Source: Clostridium carboxidivorans P7 (GTDB lineage: Bacteria > Bacillota > Clostridia > Clostridiales > Clostridiaceae). Taken from it: a stretch of 64,000 bases of DNA. Under the pieces are notes generated by a model. The model ran no database searches and was not told where the DNA came from. It saw only the letters and a list, made by a program, of their open reading frames with translations. How positions within the stretch are numbered: position 1 is the first letter of the stretch; the number at the start of each line of letters is the position of its first letter. This document shows positions 10,063-19,489 of the stretch, one piece after another. A program made the translations under genes and the position numbers. The DNA is taken from positions 3,100,001 through 3,164,000 of the forward strand of contig NZ_CP011803.1 of NCBI RefSeq assembly GCF_001038625.1. The letters run 5' to 3'.

Positions 10063-11226
10063 CTAATCAAAATCTCTTTTTCCAAAAATATAAGTGCTTA
10101 AAAACATCATAGTTAAAATCCAACCAAAACATACCATTAAAACAAATAATATGTTTATGCTGCTGGTAAGTTGCTGGGAAATAGCTCCTGTTAAAATCTG
10201 AAGATCATCAATTATATACGGAATAGGGAAAAACTTTACGAGAACACCATATTTAGCTGATACAAGATTCCTACCTGCAAATCCTAACACATACCAAATT
10301 GCTGTTCCGCAAATTAATATAAAATTTGTAAGTGCCGAAATTAGTGAATTTTTACAAACAGTTGATATAAATATTATTATTGATACAATAGCCATTGAAA
10401 CAATTATTGTAATTAATACCAATATAATAATTGAACTCCAAAGTGGAATCATTGTACGACTTCCAGGTACATACTTCATTTGTGAAGTTAATGAAGTCAA
10501 AGGTAATGATTTATCCAAGACATACTTTGCACCTACATCAAAGGGCAATCTATAATCTGAAAAGCCCAAACGAATTCCAGCTTCCAAAATAAATATTGTT
10601 GTACTTATAATTATAGTACTTGTACTTAAAATTATTGAAACAATAAACTTTGATATTATAATTTTTTTTCTTGAAATAGGTCTGGTAATCAAACTTTTAA
10701 TAGTATTTGGAGCATATTCTCCTGATACTATATCAGATAATAATACAATCATACTAAGTAAAAAAATCATTGGAATAAATACCATTAGAATTTCTATAGT
10801 TCTATATGTTCCCCTAGGTGTTAACTCACTTTTTTCTATATTATGTTCTTTTTCATATTTTAACTGATCTATTTTATATTCATTTTTAGGATTATTTTCT
10901 TTTTCTAATTTTTGAATTTGCTCATCTAGTTTTGATTTATCATAATTATTTATTGTATTTAATTGTTCCTCTATATCCGCTATTTCTTTTTCAGTACCAA
11001 TTATATCTCGTGAAAATTCTGCTTTTTTAAGCTCTGTCTCTGCTTTATCTCTACTGCTCTTCTGAATATTAAGAAGAGCCTTATCTCCTTGAAGATTTGC
11101 CTCTAAAGTTTCTGTCTTTGAAACATTTATGATTCCAAAAGCTATTGTAACCATAATAATAATAATAATGAAAATCTTTTTTTTAATTATAACTCTTTTA
11201 AGTTCCTCCCCTATATATTTACTCAT
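10063..11226 (-). CDS. ABC-2 type transporter permease with an extracellular helical loop
   Basis: 387 residues. One membrane helix at about 14-32 is followed by a highly charged, heptad-like segment from about 35 to 135 rich in Lys/Glu (e.g. EKEIADIEEQLNTI), probably an extracellular coiled coil. Five more membrane helices follow. The sequence GEYAPNTIKSLITRPISRKK before the second group is the cytoplasmic coupling motif usual in ABC-2 permeases. Its start overlaps the ATPase gene by eight bases, so the two form one transporter. Similar pairs export bacitracin-like or lantibiotic peptides; the substrate here is unknown. Confidence 0.85.
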   Translation of the reverse strand: MSKYIGEELKRVIIKKKIFIIIIIMVTIAFGIINVSKTETLEANLQGDKALLNIQKSSRDKAETELKKAEFSRDIIGTEKEIADIEEQLNTINNYDKSKLDEQIQKLEKENNPKNEYKIDQLKYEKEHNIEKSELTPRGTYRTIEILMVFIPMIFLLSMIVLLSDIVSGEYAPNTIKSLITRPISRKKIIISKFIVSIILSTSTIIISTTIFILEAGIRLGFSDYRLPFDVGAKYVLDKSLPLTSLTSQMKYVPGSRTMIPLWSSIIILVLITIIVSMAIVSIIIFISTVCKNSLISALTNFILICGTAIWYVLGFAGRNLVSAKYGVLVKFFPIPYIIDDLQILTGAISQQLTSSINILFVLMVCFGWILTMMFLSTYIFGKRDFD

Positions 11227-12157
11227 TACTACCTTCCCCCATCATCTTTACAAATTTATCTTCCAAATTTTGTTTTACTTCAAAGCAGCCTTCTACATTT
11301 ATTCCATCCTCATGTAAATTTTTTAATATCTCAAAAATATCATGTAACTCAGTATTTATTAAAATTGAAATACCATCATTTTCTACTTTTAATAATTTTA
11401 CATCAGGTATCTTTTGAATAGTTTCTGATGCTTTTTGAGGCAAGTTAGTTTTTATAAACATATTTTTTTCAGTACTAACTTTTTCTTTATCACCTATTTT
11501 CTGAATACTAATAATTTTTCCATCATCTATAAATACAACCTTTGTACATATGTTTTCTATCTCACTTAAAATATGGGAAGATATAAAAATACTTACTCCC
11601 TTTTCTTTAGCTAAAGTATTTATAGTGTTTTTAAGTTCAAAAACTCCCATAGGATCTAGTCCATTTGTGGGCTCGTCTAGTATTAGTAAGGATACATTTC
11701 CTATGATTGCTTGTGCCAACCCTAGCCTTTGTTTCATACCCAAAGAATATTTCTTCACTTTTTCATCAATTTTAATACCTAAATTAGAAAATTTTATAGC
11801 ATCTTCTATTTCATCTTTTGTCACATTTTCCAGTACGCTAGCTATATAATTTAAATTTTGCCTTCCTGTCATATATCCATACATCTCTGGTGTTTCTACT
11901 ACTGATCCGACATTTTTTAAAGCTTCTTCTCTTTCAGTTTTAAGATTCTTTCCACATATTATAACTTCACCTTTATCAGGAAATAACATGCTTGTTATAA
12001 TTTTAATTAAAGTAGTCTTCCCTGCCCCGTTTCTCCCTACAAAACCACATATCTCACCTTTATTTATAGAAAAATTAACATCAGTTAATACCTGTGTTTT
12101 TCCTCTCTTTTTAGAAACATTTTTTAATTCTAAAACTTTTTCTGTCACTTTCATCAT
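11219..12157 (-). CDS. ABC transporter ATP-binding protein (BcrA-like)
   Basis: 312 residues. Walker A GRNGAGKTTLI, signature YSLGMKQRLGLA, Walker B LLILDEPTNGLDP and the H-loop ISSHIL are intact. The C-terminal third after about residue 215 is a non-catalytic extension seen in peptide-exporting ABC ATPases. It is the first gene of a four-gene operon (ATPase, permease, response regulator, kinase), which resembles peptide-antibiotic resistance modules. The annotated ATG is almost fused to the ribosome site AAAGG; a GTG three codons downstream (12148) has better spacing and may be the true start. Confidence 0.88.
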   Translation of the reverse strand: MMKVTEKVLELKNVSKKRGKTQVLTDVNFSINKGEICGFVGRNGAGKTTLIKIITSMLFPDKGEVIICGKNLKTEREEALKNVGSVVETPEMYGYMTGRQNLNYIASVLENVTKDEIEDAIKFSNLGIKIDEKVKKYSLGMKQRLGLAQAIIGNVSLLILDEPTNGLDPMGVFELKNTINTLAKEKGVSIFISSHILSEIENICTKVVFIDDGKIISIQKIGDKEKVSTEKNMFIKTNLPQKASETIQKIPDVKLLKVENDGISILINTELHDIFEILKNLHEDGINVEGCFEVKQNLEDKFVKMMGEGSNE

Positions 12158-12276
12158 CCTTTTTAATATATTTTATTTACTTCCAATATCTACAATTATA
12201 AAGGTCAAAAATATATTAAAAATGTATTAAAAATAAATAAAAAATAAAGTTTTACGTAGGAGGAACAAATATATAA

Positions 12277-12540
12277 ATTATTTCTGACAAATTATATAAA
12301 AATAATTTGCATCTGAATGATAATGGAGGAATACGATTAATTGATTTAGAAGTGGAAGAACATGTTCAAAAATCCCTATCCGACGTATGGGATAAAATCA
12401 CAACAGAAAATGTATCAGAATTAACTAACATAGATAATTTTAGACGTGAATTCTTCAAATTATTTGGTTTTGAACATTCAGATAGAGATTATGATAAAGA
12501 GGTTAGCCAATATGTTGAATTAACAAATTGCCTTGAGTAA
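12277..12540 (+). pseudogene. Fragment of trans-2-enoyl-CoA reductase (FabV/TER), C-terminal end only
   Basis: An open frame of 87 codons follows a stop at 12274. Its translation (ISDKLYKNNLHLNDNGGIRL, then a segment ending TTENVSELT, then FFKLFGFEHS) matches what I recall of the C-terminus of FabV-type enoyl reductases: GGIR, TTEN and LFGF blocks in the right order and spacing. The family is about 390-400 residues, so some 310 N-terminal residues, the nucleotide-binding and catalytic parts, are gone. A TTG at 12307 could initiate a 77-residue peptide but has no ribosome site. I read it as a relic left by deletion next to the repeat elements. Confidence 0.7.
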
Positions 12541-12570
12541 ATAATAAATTTAATTTTCATATGATAAAAA

Positions 12571-12630
12571 TTATGCTACGTAAGAATGCAGTGGAAGTTT
12601 GGATTTTAACTTCAAGCATACACATATAAA
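12571..12630 (+). repeat. Family A repeat, copy 2 (internally deleted)
   Basis: It starts 30 bases after the FabV fragment. It has the left arm GCAGTGGAAGTTTGGATTTT and the right-end flank AACTTC...TACACATATAA, but the palindromic middle and right arm are missing. Orientation relative to the preceding frame is as in the other copies. Confidence 0.75.
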
Positions 12631-12798
12631 TAAATTATCATAATTTATTTTAGTAATTCAAAATCATATTCATCAATACCTTATAACGCTTAAAAATTAA
12701 GGTAAATTATAAGTATTATGAAAGCTACACTTTTTTATTGAGATTTGTATCATAATGTATTATAAGCAATTTTTTATATTAGAATTACAATAGTTACT

Positions 12799-13112
12799 AC
12801 ACAACTTTTTAGGTGGAGGGAGTTTTGAATATATGGTGTATAAAAGCTTTTGAGAGAATTTAGGAGGTCTTAAGCAGTGAACCAAAATCTATGATTTTGT
12901 GTGAATCGCTTACTCCTCTGACATAAGGAAGTGGAGTTTCCTTAACGAAAAAATCTCGTAATTTGAATCAGGACGATTCAAGCCACGAAAGTCCCAGGAC
13001 GGGACATTTGAGCGGGTAGAGATTTTTTAAATTTTAGACATTAGAGCTCCTTGATGAACGGTTAGCTTTTATACACCATATATTCAATGCGGACTCCACC
13101 TAAAAAGTTGTA
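12799..13112 (-). repeat. Family B repeat, copy 2 (long)
   Basis: Long inverted repeat with ends ACACAACTTTTTAGGTGGA and the complement. Nested hairpins hold the arms AAAAAATCTC / GAGATTTTTT and AATCAGGACGATTC, with GTCCCAGGACGGGAC in the centre. It follows the M20 gene, 24 bases behind its stop on the minus strand. It differs from copy 3 by an extra 60-odd bases near 12875-12945. Confidence 0.85.
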
Positions 13113-13136
13113 CCACATTGTACTTATATCATATTG

Positions 13137-14339
13137 TTATAAATTTCTATGTCTATTGAATTCTTTTTTAATCTCCAATAACTTATGTTCATCTGTTAAA
13201 AGAGTAAACCCTGTAAGTGCTAAAGCCTTTGATGCAGTTATCAAAGCTTCATCTCCACCTTTTGATTTAGCAGCTTCTCGAAATTCAGGTGTATGAGCAC
13301 ACAAACTTTTATCTCCTATTTTTATAATGGGCTGAATAGTTGGAACTACTTGACTTACATTACCTGCATCTGTAGAACCTATGCCTTTTTTAGGAATGTT
13401 ATCTATATTTATTCCAAGTAATTTTAGATTTTCCACAAATACTTCATCGAACTTTTCATTTATAATAAAGTTATCTACTTCATTTTGAAAAAAGCTTATA
13501 TTAACTTTAGCTCCAGTACTTAAAGCTGCTCCTTTCGCAATATTTTTAACCTTTTCTGTAACTAACTCACAATTTTCTTTTGTAAATGCACGTATAAAAA
13601 ACTTAGCCTTTGCATAATCTGGAACAATATTTGGTGCACTTCCTCCATCAGTTATAATTCCATGTATTCTAACATCATCTGTTACATGCTGTCTTAAAGC
13701 ATTTATTCCATTAAAGAGCTGAATTACCCCATCTAGTGCATTTATACCATTTTCAGGAGCAGATGCAGCATGAGAAGCTTTGCCTATAAATTCAAATTGT
13801 ATAGGATTATTGGCTAAAGAATATGGAGTTACAGAGTTTTCTCCTCCAGGGTGAACCATTAAGCAAGCATCTACACCTTTGAATAATCCCTGTTTCACAA
13901 AGGTTGCCTTTGCACTGCCATTTTCTCCGCCTTCTTCAGCAGGCGTTCCAAATACTAAAACCTCTCCACCAACTTCATCTATATATTTAGATAAAGTAAT
14001 AGCCGCTGCTGTACTAGCAGTTCCTATAATATTGTGACCACAGCCATGTCCTAAATTTGGAAGAGCATCATATTCTGCTAAAAATCCTATAGTAGGTCCA
14101 GAATTTTTACTGGATTTCTTCCTAGCTATGAAAGAAGTAGGATGACCTGCTAACGCTTTTTCTACCTGAAACCCTTCTTTTTTTAAAGTATCTATAAGCA
14201 GTTCAGAAGCATAGACCTCCTCATTTCCTATTTCAGGATGCTCATGTATCTTATGGCTTATATCTATATAATTCTCTTTCTTACTTTCTAATTCACCAAT
14301 TATATCTTGTTTGGTTTTTTTAACATTCTGTATATTCAT
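13137..14339 (-). CDS. M20 family metallo-amidohydrolase
   Basis: 400 residues, as usual for M20D enzymes that hydrolyse N-acyl amino acids or related amides. Metal-site motifs are seen: GHGCGHN near 100, TPAEEGGENG near 130 (catalytic glutamate), a histidine at MVHPGG, and CAHTPEF near the C-terminus. A lid domain lies between about 180 and 300. The start is ATG after AGGGGGC. It lies 162 bases behind the Cys/Met PLP enzyme gene and runs in the same direction as the SAM-riboswitch operon. A role in releasing methionine or cysteine from N-acylated forms is inferred from this context. Confidence 0.85.
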   Translation of the reverse strand: MNIQNVKKTKQDIIGELESKKENYIDISHKIHEHPEIGNEEVYASELLIDTLKKEGFQVEKALAGHPTSFIARKKSSKNSGPTIGFLAEYDALPNLGHGCGHNIIGTASTAAAITLSKYIDEVGGEVLVFGTPAEEGGENGSAKATFVKQGLFKGVDACLMVHPGGENSVTPYSLANNPIQFEFIGKASHAASAPENGINALDGVIQLFNGINALRQHVTDDVRIHGIITDGGSAPNIVPDYAKAKFFIRAFTKENCELVTEKVKNIAKGAALSTGAKVNISFFQNEVDNFIINEKFDEVFVENLKLLGINIDNIPKKGIGSTDAGNVSQVVPTIQPIIKIGDKSLCAHTPEFREAAKSKGGDEALITASKALALTGFTLLTDEHKLLEIKKEFNRHRNL

Positions 14340-14501
14340 ATATAAATGCCCCCTTTTAATATAAACTAACTTCTATATGGACTATATTCTAATATTCCTA
14401 CTTGTTAAAATCATACCTTGTAAGAATCTGTACGTACCCCTTGAATAAGTCCTTATAAGAATATTTTTATAAGCATTAATCTATCTGATACAAAACACTG
14501 T

Positions 14502-15680
14502 TTATATTTTACTTAATGCTCTATCAAATTCAGAAATTAAATCATCTATATTTTCTAATCCTGTTGAAACTCTAATCAAGCCCTTTGAAATATTCGCCTT
14601 TTTAAGTTCTTCATCATTTAATGCTCTATGAGAAGTTTTAACAGGGTAAGAAACTGATGTAGTAACTCCTGCTAAACTTGGTACAAACTTTATTGTTTCA
14701 AGCTCCCTTATAAGATCGTAAGCTCCCTTTTCCCCATTTTTCAAATCAATACTGAGCATACCTCCATATAAGTTACTATTAAAAATCTTATTTGCAATTT
14801 TATAAGAAGGTGAACTTATAAGTCCAGGATAATATACATTTTCAATTTTAGGATGTTTTTCTAAAAACTCTGCTAATTTCAAAGCATTATTTGAATGCTG
14901 GATTATCCTAAGCTCTAACGTTCTTAGACTTCTTATCAAAAGCCATGCATCAAAAGGACTCATCATAGGTCCATATAATGCTCCTGTATTTTTTACCTTA
15001 TTTATAGTCTCTTTATCTGAAACTACGGCTCCTCCTGTTACATCACTGTGTCCATTTAAATATTTTGTGGCACTATAAACTACAATATCGGCTCCTAATT
15101 TTAGTGGTTGACACACCACAGCTGTAGCAAAAGTATTATCTACAATTAATTTTGCATTATGATTATGAGCTTTATTTGAGATGTCATTTATATCAATAGC
15201 TTCCATTAATGGATTTGATATAGTTTCTACATATACTAATTTTGTATTTGGCTTAAAGTATTTTTCAAAATCATCATTTACAACATCAACAAATGTAACC
15301 TCTACATTAAATTTATCCAATTCAACTTTAAGAAATTGATAAGTTCCTCCATATAATACATTTGAAGCTATTATATGATCCCCTGCTTTTACTTGCGAAA
15401 TAATAGCCATTGTAATAGCAGCCATTCCTGAAGAAAATACTTGAGCATCTTCCCCTTCATCTATGTTTGCTATTATTTCTTGCAGTGCATCATGAACTGG
15501 GTTTCCATTTCTTGAATACACATATCCCTTAGCTTCTCCTTCATATACTGCATCTAATGTTTCTACATCATCAAAAACAAATACTGAGCTCATTGATATA
15601 GGTATGGACTTTGCTGAAGATACTGATGGTGGATTCTTTTCTCCTAAATGAGCAAGACTTGTTGCAAAACTTTTTTTCAT
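14502..15680 (-). CDS. Cys/Met-metabolism PLP-dependent enzyme (transsulfuration family)
   Basis: 392 residues, the normal length for cystathionine gamma-synthase, cystathionine lyase or methionine gamma-lyase. The PLP lysine is in SATKYLNGHSDVTGG near 205, with YSRNGNP near 52, FSSGMAA near 83 and the substrate-carboxylate arginine region LIRVSTGLE near the end. Members differ in reaction by few residues, so the exact activity is not assigned. Its place behind metNIQ and the 4Fe-4S protein, under a SAM riboswitch, points to methionine or cysteine metabolism. The start is ATG after TTGGAGG. Confidence 0.88.
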   Translation of the reverse strand: MKKSFATSLAHLGEKNPPSVSSAKSIPISMSSVFVFDDVETLDAVYEGEAKGYVYSRNGNPVHDALQEIIANIDEGEDAQVFSSGMAAITMAIISQVKAGDHIIASNVLYGGTYQFLKVELDKFNVEVTFVDVVNDDFEKYFKPNTKLVYVETISNPLMEAIDINDISNKAHNHNAKLIVDNTFATAVVCQPLKLGADIVVYSATKYLNGHSDVTGGAVVSDKETINKVKNTGALYGPMMSPFDAWLLIRSLRTLELRIIQHSNNALKLAEFLEKHPKIENVYYPGLISSPSYKIANKIFNSNLYGGMLSIDLKNGEKGAYDLIRELETIKFVPSLAGVTTSVSYPVKTSHRALNDEELKKANISKGLIRVSTGLENIDDLISEFDRALSKI

Positions 15681-15803
15681 ATTACTTTTCCTCCAAACTT
15701 CTATTTATTTTAATAAGAATTATTATTATACGTAAGTATTTTTTTAATTAAAATCTCTTTAGCTGCATAATTTATACTTACACAGTATCAAATGTCAGCT
15801 GAA

Positions 15804-16628
15804 TCAATTTGAACCATAGCTTCTGCAGTGAATCCATCCACTATATTCTGACGTATCCTTATTTTCCTTAAGTACTTCTTTTTCCTTTAAATATTTATTG
15901 GCATCCATACCATAAACTTTTCTATCTTCTCCAACAGGACATACCTTTATACATACTCCACATGGATATTTATAAGCACCTTTAAGTTCAGCATGATATT
16001 TAGCACATTTTTCTTTATCCATTTTAAAAATAGAACCTTCTTTTGAAGTAAATGCTTCTGTTGGACAGCATTTTTGACATATACTACATTTAATACATAA
16101 TTCCTCTTCACACATTTTATCTTCTGGGATAATAGCATCAGTTAAAACTGATACAAGCCTTACCCTTGGGCCAAACTCCTTTGTAAGTAAAGTGTGATTA
16201 CATCCAATAGTGCCAAGTCCAGCATATTTGCCTGCTAACACATGAGAAAAAGCGGCTTCTGGCTTTTTAACAAGTACAGAAATATCACCATAGCAATCCC
16301 TTGGAAAGAAAGATGCTTTATGTCCTTTCTTATTGAGATAATTGGCAAGCTTATATGCCATATCATCTAATAACCGATTTGTAGTATTATAAAGTTCAGA
16401 ATAAACAACTGAAGGAGTTGTTTCAAGCATAGGTAAAAATATTTGTAGTCCTAAAACAATAACTGTCTTAGTCCCAGGCCATATATTTTGAGGAAAAAAT
16501 TCTGAATTAGTGTCCTTAAATTCTTCCCATCTTTGAACAGATGCAAATCCTATAAGATTTGCACCCATTCTTTCTGCTTCCTCAATAATGGATGCTTTTA
16601 GTTCATAACCTTCATTATTATCAATCAT
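15804..16628 (-). CDS. 4Fe-4S binding protein related to epoxyqueuosine reductase (QueG-like)
   Basis: 274 residues. Two ferredoxin-type clusters are marked by CIKCSICQKCCP near 180 and by C(10-15)CGVCIKVCP near 215-230. The N-terminal part (GANLIGFASVQRW, GLGTIGCNH) resembles the cobalamin-interacting domain of QueG and reductive-dehalogenase-like proteins, but it is shorter than QueG (about 380) and lacks the C-terminal HEAT repeats. It is likely a redox enzyme of unknown substrate. It lies 29 bases behind metQ in the methionine-uptake operon, an odd companion that suggests work on a sulfur compound or corrinoid; that is inference. The start is ATG after AAAGGAG. Confidence 0.8.
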   Translation of the reverse strand: MIDNNEGYELKASIIEEAERMGANLIGFASVQRWEEFKDTNSEFFPQNIWPGTKTVIVLGLQIFLPMLETTPSVVYSELYNTTNRLLDDMAYKLANYLNKKGHKASFFPRDCYGDISVLVKKPEAAFSHVLAGKYAGLGTIGCNHTLLTKEFGPRVRLVSVLTDAIIPEDKMCEEELCIKCSICQKCCPTEAFTSKEGSIFKMDKEKCAKYHAELKGAYKYPCGVCIKVCPVGEDRKVYGMDANKYLKEKEVLKENKDTSEYSGWIHCRSYGSN

Positions 16629-16657
16629 ATCAAAAACTCCTTTATGAACCTTGGTTC

Positions 16658-17488
16658 TTAGAACACAGGTACTTGCGCACCTTTATACGTTTCTTTTATA
16701 AACTGCTTTATATCATCGCTTTGATAAGCTTTAACTACTTTTTTGTAAGCCTCATTATCCTTATCCTTTTCTCTAGCAGCTATCAAATTTATATAAGGCT
16801 TAGCTTTATCATTAGTAACGTCTTCTATAAGTATAGAATCTTTAACTGGATTAAATTTTGCATCTATTGCAACTCCGCTATTTATTATAGCTGCATCAAC
16901 ATCTTGAAGAGATCTTGGAATTTGGGTTGCTGCAAGCTCTACAAATTGAATGTTCTTTGGATTTTCTGCTATATCCTTAATTGTTGGAAGGTTTCCAACT
17001 CCATCTTTTAATTTTATTAATCCTACACTTTGCAGTAAGTTTAGTCCTCTTCCTTCATTAGTTGCATCATTGGGAATAGCTATTTTACCACCATTTTTAA
17101 TGTCCTTAACAGATTTTAAAGTTTTTGAATATACTGCAAGGGGTGCAAGTATTGTATCTCCTATGGCTGTAATTTGTAAATTATGTTCCTTCTTAAATTT
17201 ATCTAAATAAGCATGATGTTGAAATGAATTTAAATCAATTTCTCCTTGAGCAAGTGCTAAGTTAGGACGTACATAGTCTGAAAAACTAACTACTTGCAAA
17301 TCAACATTATCTTTTGCAACCTTTTCTTTAACCTTATCCCATATCTTATGGTCATCGCCTGTTATACCTATTTTTACTACCTGTTTTTTATTAGAACTAG
17401 CTTGCTGTGAACCACTGCTTGCTCCACAACCTGATAAAAGTCCTAAAGATAATGTTATTGCTAAAAATATACCTGTAAATTTTTTCAT
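16658..17488 (-). CDS. metQ: Methionine ABC transporter substrate-binding lipoprotein MetQ
   Basis: 276 residues. A signal peptide ends in the lipobox LLSGCG, so C21 is lipidated and the protein sits on the outside of the membrane. The NlpA/MetQ family signature is present, including VVSFSDYVRPN, DLNSFQHHAYL and the AIPNDATNEGR segment, which bind D- or L-methionine in known members. The start is ATG after AAAGGAGG. It forms a transporter with MetI and MetN upstream, all under the SAM riboswitch. Confidence 0.93.
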   Translation of the reverse strand: MKKFTGIFLAITLSLGLLSGCGASSGSQQASSNKKQVVKIGITGDDHKIWDKVKEKVAKDNVDLQVVSFSDYVRPNLALAQGEIDLNSFQHHAYLDKFKKEHNLQITAIGDTILAPLAVYSKTLKSVKDIKNGGKIAIPNDATNEGRGLNLLQSVGLIKLKDGVGNLPTIKDIAENPKNIQFVELAATQIPRSLQDVDAAIINSGVAIDAKFNPVKDSILIEDVTNDKAKPYINLIAAREKDKDNEAYKKVVKAYQSDDIKQFIKETYKGAQVPVF

Positions 17489-17517
17489 AAATCTTCCTCC
17501 TTTTAGTCGGAAACACT

Positions 17518-17581
17518 GAGTAGTTAATCCTACTCGCTCCCGCTCGTGAACTACTCGTTAAAGTCCATTTAGGACTTTAAC
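17518..17581 (-). repeat. Small palindromic module between metI and metQ
   Basis: Two adjoining hairpins: GAGTAGTT...AACTACTC and GTTAAAGTCCATTTAGGACT with its tail. The second has the same TCCATTTAGGA-centred layout as the CTCGTAAAATGCCATTTAGG modules in family C. It lies in the 103-base gap between metI and metQ and could adjust relative expression of the binding protein, which ABC operons often need in excess. Confidence 0.65.
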
Positions 17582-17591
17582 CTCTTAAATA

Positions 17592-18287
17592 TTAATGTGT
17601 TACTAATCTTGATAAAATATCTCCTAAAAATTGAATGATATTAACAATAATTAAAAGTACAATTATTGTAGCTACCATGATATCAGTTTCAAAGTATTGA
17701 TATCCATAGCGTATTGCAAAATCACCAAGTCCACCCCCTCCAACAGTACCTGCCATAGCTGATAGTCCAATTAAACTTATAATGGTTATAGTCACAGCAT
17801 GAATAATGCCTGGCAGTCCTTCTTTTAACATTACTCTAAATATGATTTCTAGAGGACTTGAACCCATAGCTTGTGCAGCTTCAATTACTCCTTTATCTAT
17901 ATCAAGTAGTGCTGATTCAATTTGTCTTGCAAAGAAAGGGGTACATCCAAATATGAGTGGAACAAGAGCACCCTTGGTACCTATGGTAGTACCTACTAAA
18001 AGTCTTGTAACCGGAATGATAGCTGCAAGAAGAATAATAAATGGTATTGATCTAAATATATTAATTATTTTTGCAAACACTCCATTAATAATTTTATTTT
18101 CTAATATATTTCCTTCCCTTGTAACTACCAATGTAACTCCTAAAACAACTCCAATAATTGCTGATATAATTCCTGAAATGGCAACCATATAAAAAGTTTC
18201 AAATAATGCTTTTATCATATCTGGATAGAGTTTTACTAAATTCGGTGCTATATTATTTAAATATTCAATCAATTTCATCGCCTCCAT
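17592..18287 (-). CDS. metI: Methionine ABC transporter permease MetI
   Basis: 231 residues with about five membrane helices. The cytoplasmic EAA-type coupling loop is EAAQAMGSSPLEIIFRVML. Family patches AMAGTVGGGGLGDFAIRYGYQ and the C-terminal membrane helix match MetI. The first ATG has no ribosome site; GGAGG lies eight bases before an in-frame TTG at 18272 (MIEYLNN), which may be the real start. It is 14 bases behind metN. Confidence 0.92.
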   Translation of the reverse strand: MEAMKLIEYLNNIAPNLVKLYPDMIKALFETFYMVAISGIISAIIGVVLGVTLVVTREGNILENKIINGVFAKIINIFRSIPFIILLAAIIPVTRLLVGTTIGTKGALVPLIFGCTPFFARQIESALLDIDKGVIEAAQAMGSSPLEIIFRVMLKEGLPGIIHAVTITIISLIGLSAMAGTVGGGGLGDFAIRYGYQYFETDIMVATIIVLLIIVNIIQFLGDILSRLVTH

Positions 18288-18301
18288 GAATTTTTTAGCA
18301 T

Positions 18302-19372
18302 TTAATTACTGCTAACTTTTAATTTTCTATCATCTTTTTTAATATCTATTGTATCTACAGAAATATTATTTTCTTCTAAATATTTTATTGAATTTACTAT
18401 ACCTTCATTAGATCCATTTAACTTTACTATCAAATTACCAATTGGGGTATGCTGGATAATTTCTATATTTCCAAATAATATACTTGCATCTACTCTAAAC
18501 TTCCTTGAAATTTTGGAAATAAACGCATGACCTGTTTTTTCTCCTGTAAAGGATATTCTTACTACCTTCTCCCCTTCTGTAATTTCATTAAAAGCAAAAT
18601 TTTCTTTTTTAAGGAAATCATAAATTTTTTCATAGTGAAATAATGAACCTATAAACCTTTTTGTTATATCTGCTTTTGGATTTGTAAATATGTCTATTAC
18701 GGGTCCTCGTTCTACTATTTGTCCTCCATCAATTACTGCTGCCTTCTGACAAATCTCCTTAACAACCTCCATTTGATGAGTTATAATCACTATAGTTAAT
18801 TTTAGCTTTTCATTAATGTCCTTAAGTAATTTCAAAATTGATCCAGTAGTTTGTGGATCTAAAGCTGAAGTTGCTTCATCACATAAAAGTACTTCAGGAT
18901 CATTGGCTAAAGCTCTAGCAATACCTACTCTTTGTTTCTGTCCACCACTTAATTGTGAAGGATAAACATCAACCTTTTCTTCAAGTTCCACTAGTTTTAA
19001 AAGGCTTAGTACTTTTTCTTTTATTTCTTGTTTGCTCAATCCTTTACCCTTTAAAGGATAAGCTACATTTTCAAATACAGTTCTGCTTCTCATAAGATTG
19101 AAATTTTGAAATATCATACCAATTTTTTCTCTGCTTTTCCTAAGTTCTTTTGTTGATAGCTGCGTTAAGTTTTTCTCATTTACAATTACATCTCCTGAAG
19201 TAGGCTTTTCCAATAAATTTATACATCGAATCAAAGTACTTTTACCAGCTCCACTATATCCTATAATTCCATAAATTTCACCAGCTTTAATCTTAAGATT
19301 AATTTCTTTTAAAGCTTCCACCTTAACATTTCCATTTGTATAAACTTTTTTAATGTTTTTTAGCCATATCAT
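18302..19372 (-). CDS. metN: Methionine ABC transporter ATP-binding protein MetN
   Basis: 356 residues. Walker A GYSGAGKSTLI, signature LSGGQKQRVGIARAL, Walker B LLCDEATSALDP and the H-loop ITHQME are intact. The last 100 residues form the NIL (ACT-like) regulatory domain typical of MetN, which binds methionine and inhibits transport when the cell is replete. It is the first gene of the operon and starts 45 bases after the riboswitch terminator. The start is ATG after AAGGAGGGAC. Confidence 0.95.
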   Translation of the reverse strand: MIWLKNIKKVYTNGNVKVEALKEINLKIKAGEIYGIIGYSGAGKSTLIRCINLLEKPTSGDVIVNEKNLTQLSTKELRKSREKIGMIFQNFNLMRSRTVFENVAYPLKGKGLSKQEIKEKVLSLLKLVELEEKVDVYPSQLSGGQKQRVGIARALANDPEVLLCDEATSALDPQTTGSILKLLKDINEKLKLTIVIITHQMEVVKEICQKAAVIDGGQIVERGPVIDIFTNPKADITKRFIGSLFHYEKIYDFLKKENFAFNEITEGEKVVRISFTGEKTGHAFISKISRKFRVDASILFGNIEIIQHTPIGNLIVKLNGSNEGIVNSIKYLEENNISVDTIDIKKDDRKLKVSSN

Positions 19373-19416
19373 TTTTGTCCCTCCTTAATTTATACTTGCT
19401 TAGTTCTTTAAAAAAT

Positions 19417-19443
19417 AAAAAATCCTCTTCGAAGAAGAGGATT
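19417..19443 (-). terminator. Riboswitch-controlled terminator
   Basis: On the minus strand the arms AATCCTCTT and AAGAGGATT enclose CTTCG and are followed by TTTTTATTTTTT. It is the expression platform of the SAM-I element upstream. Confidence 0.9.
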
Positions 19444-19489
19444 CTCATTATAAAAAACCGTACTAAAGTACATAAATTTTCTATACCAC

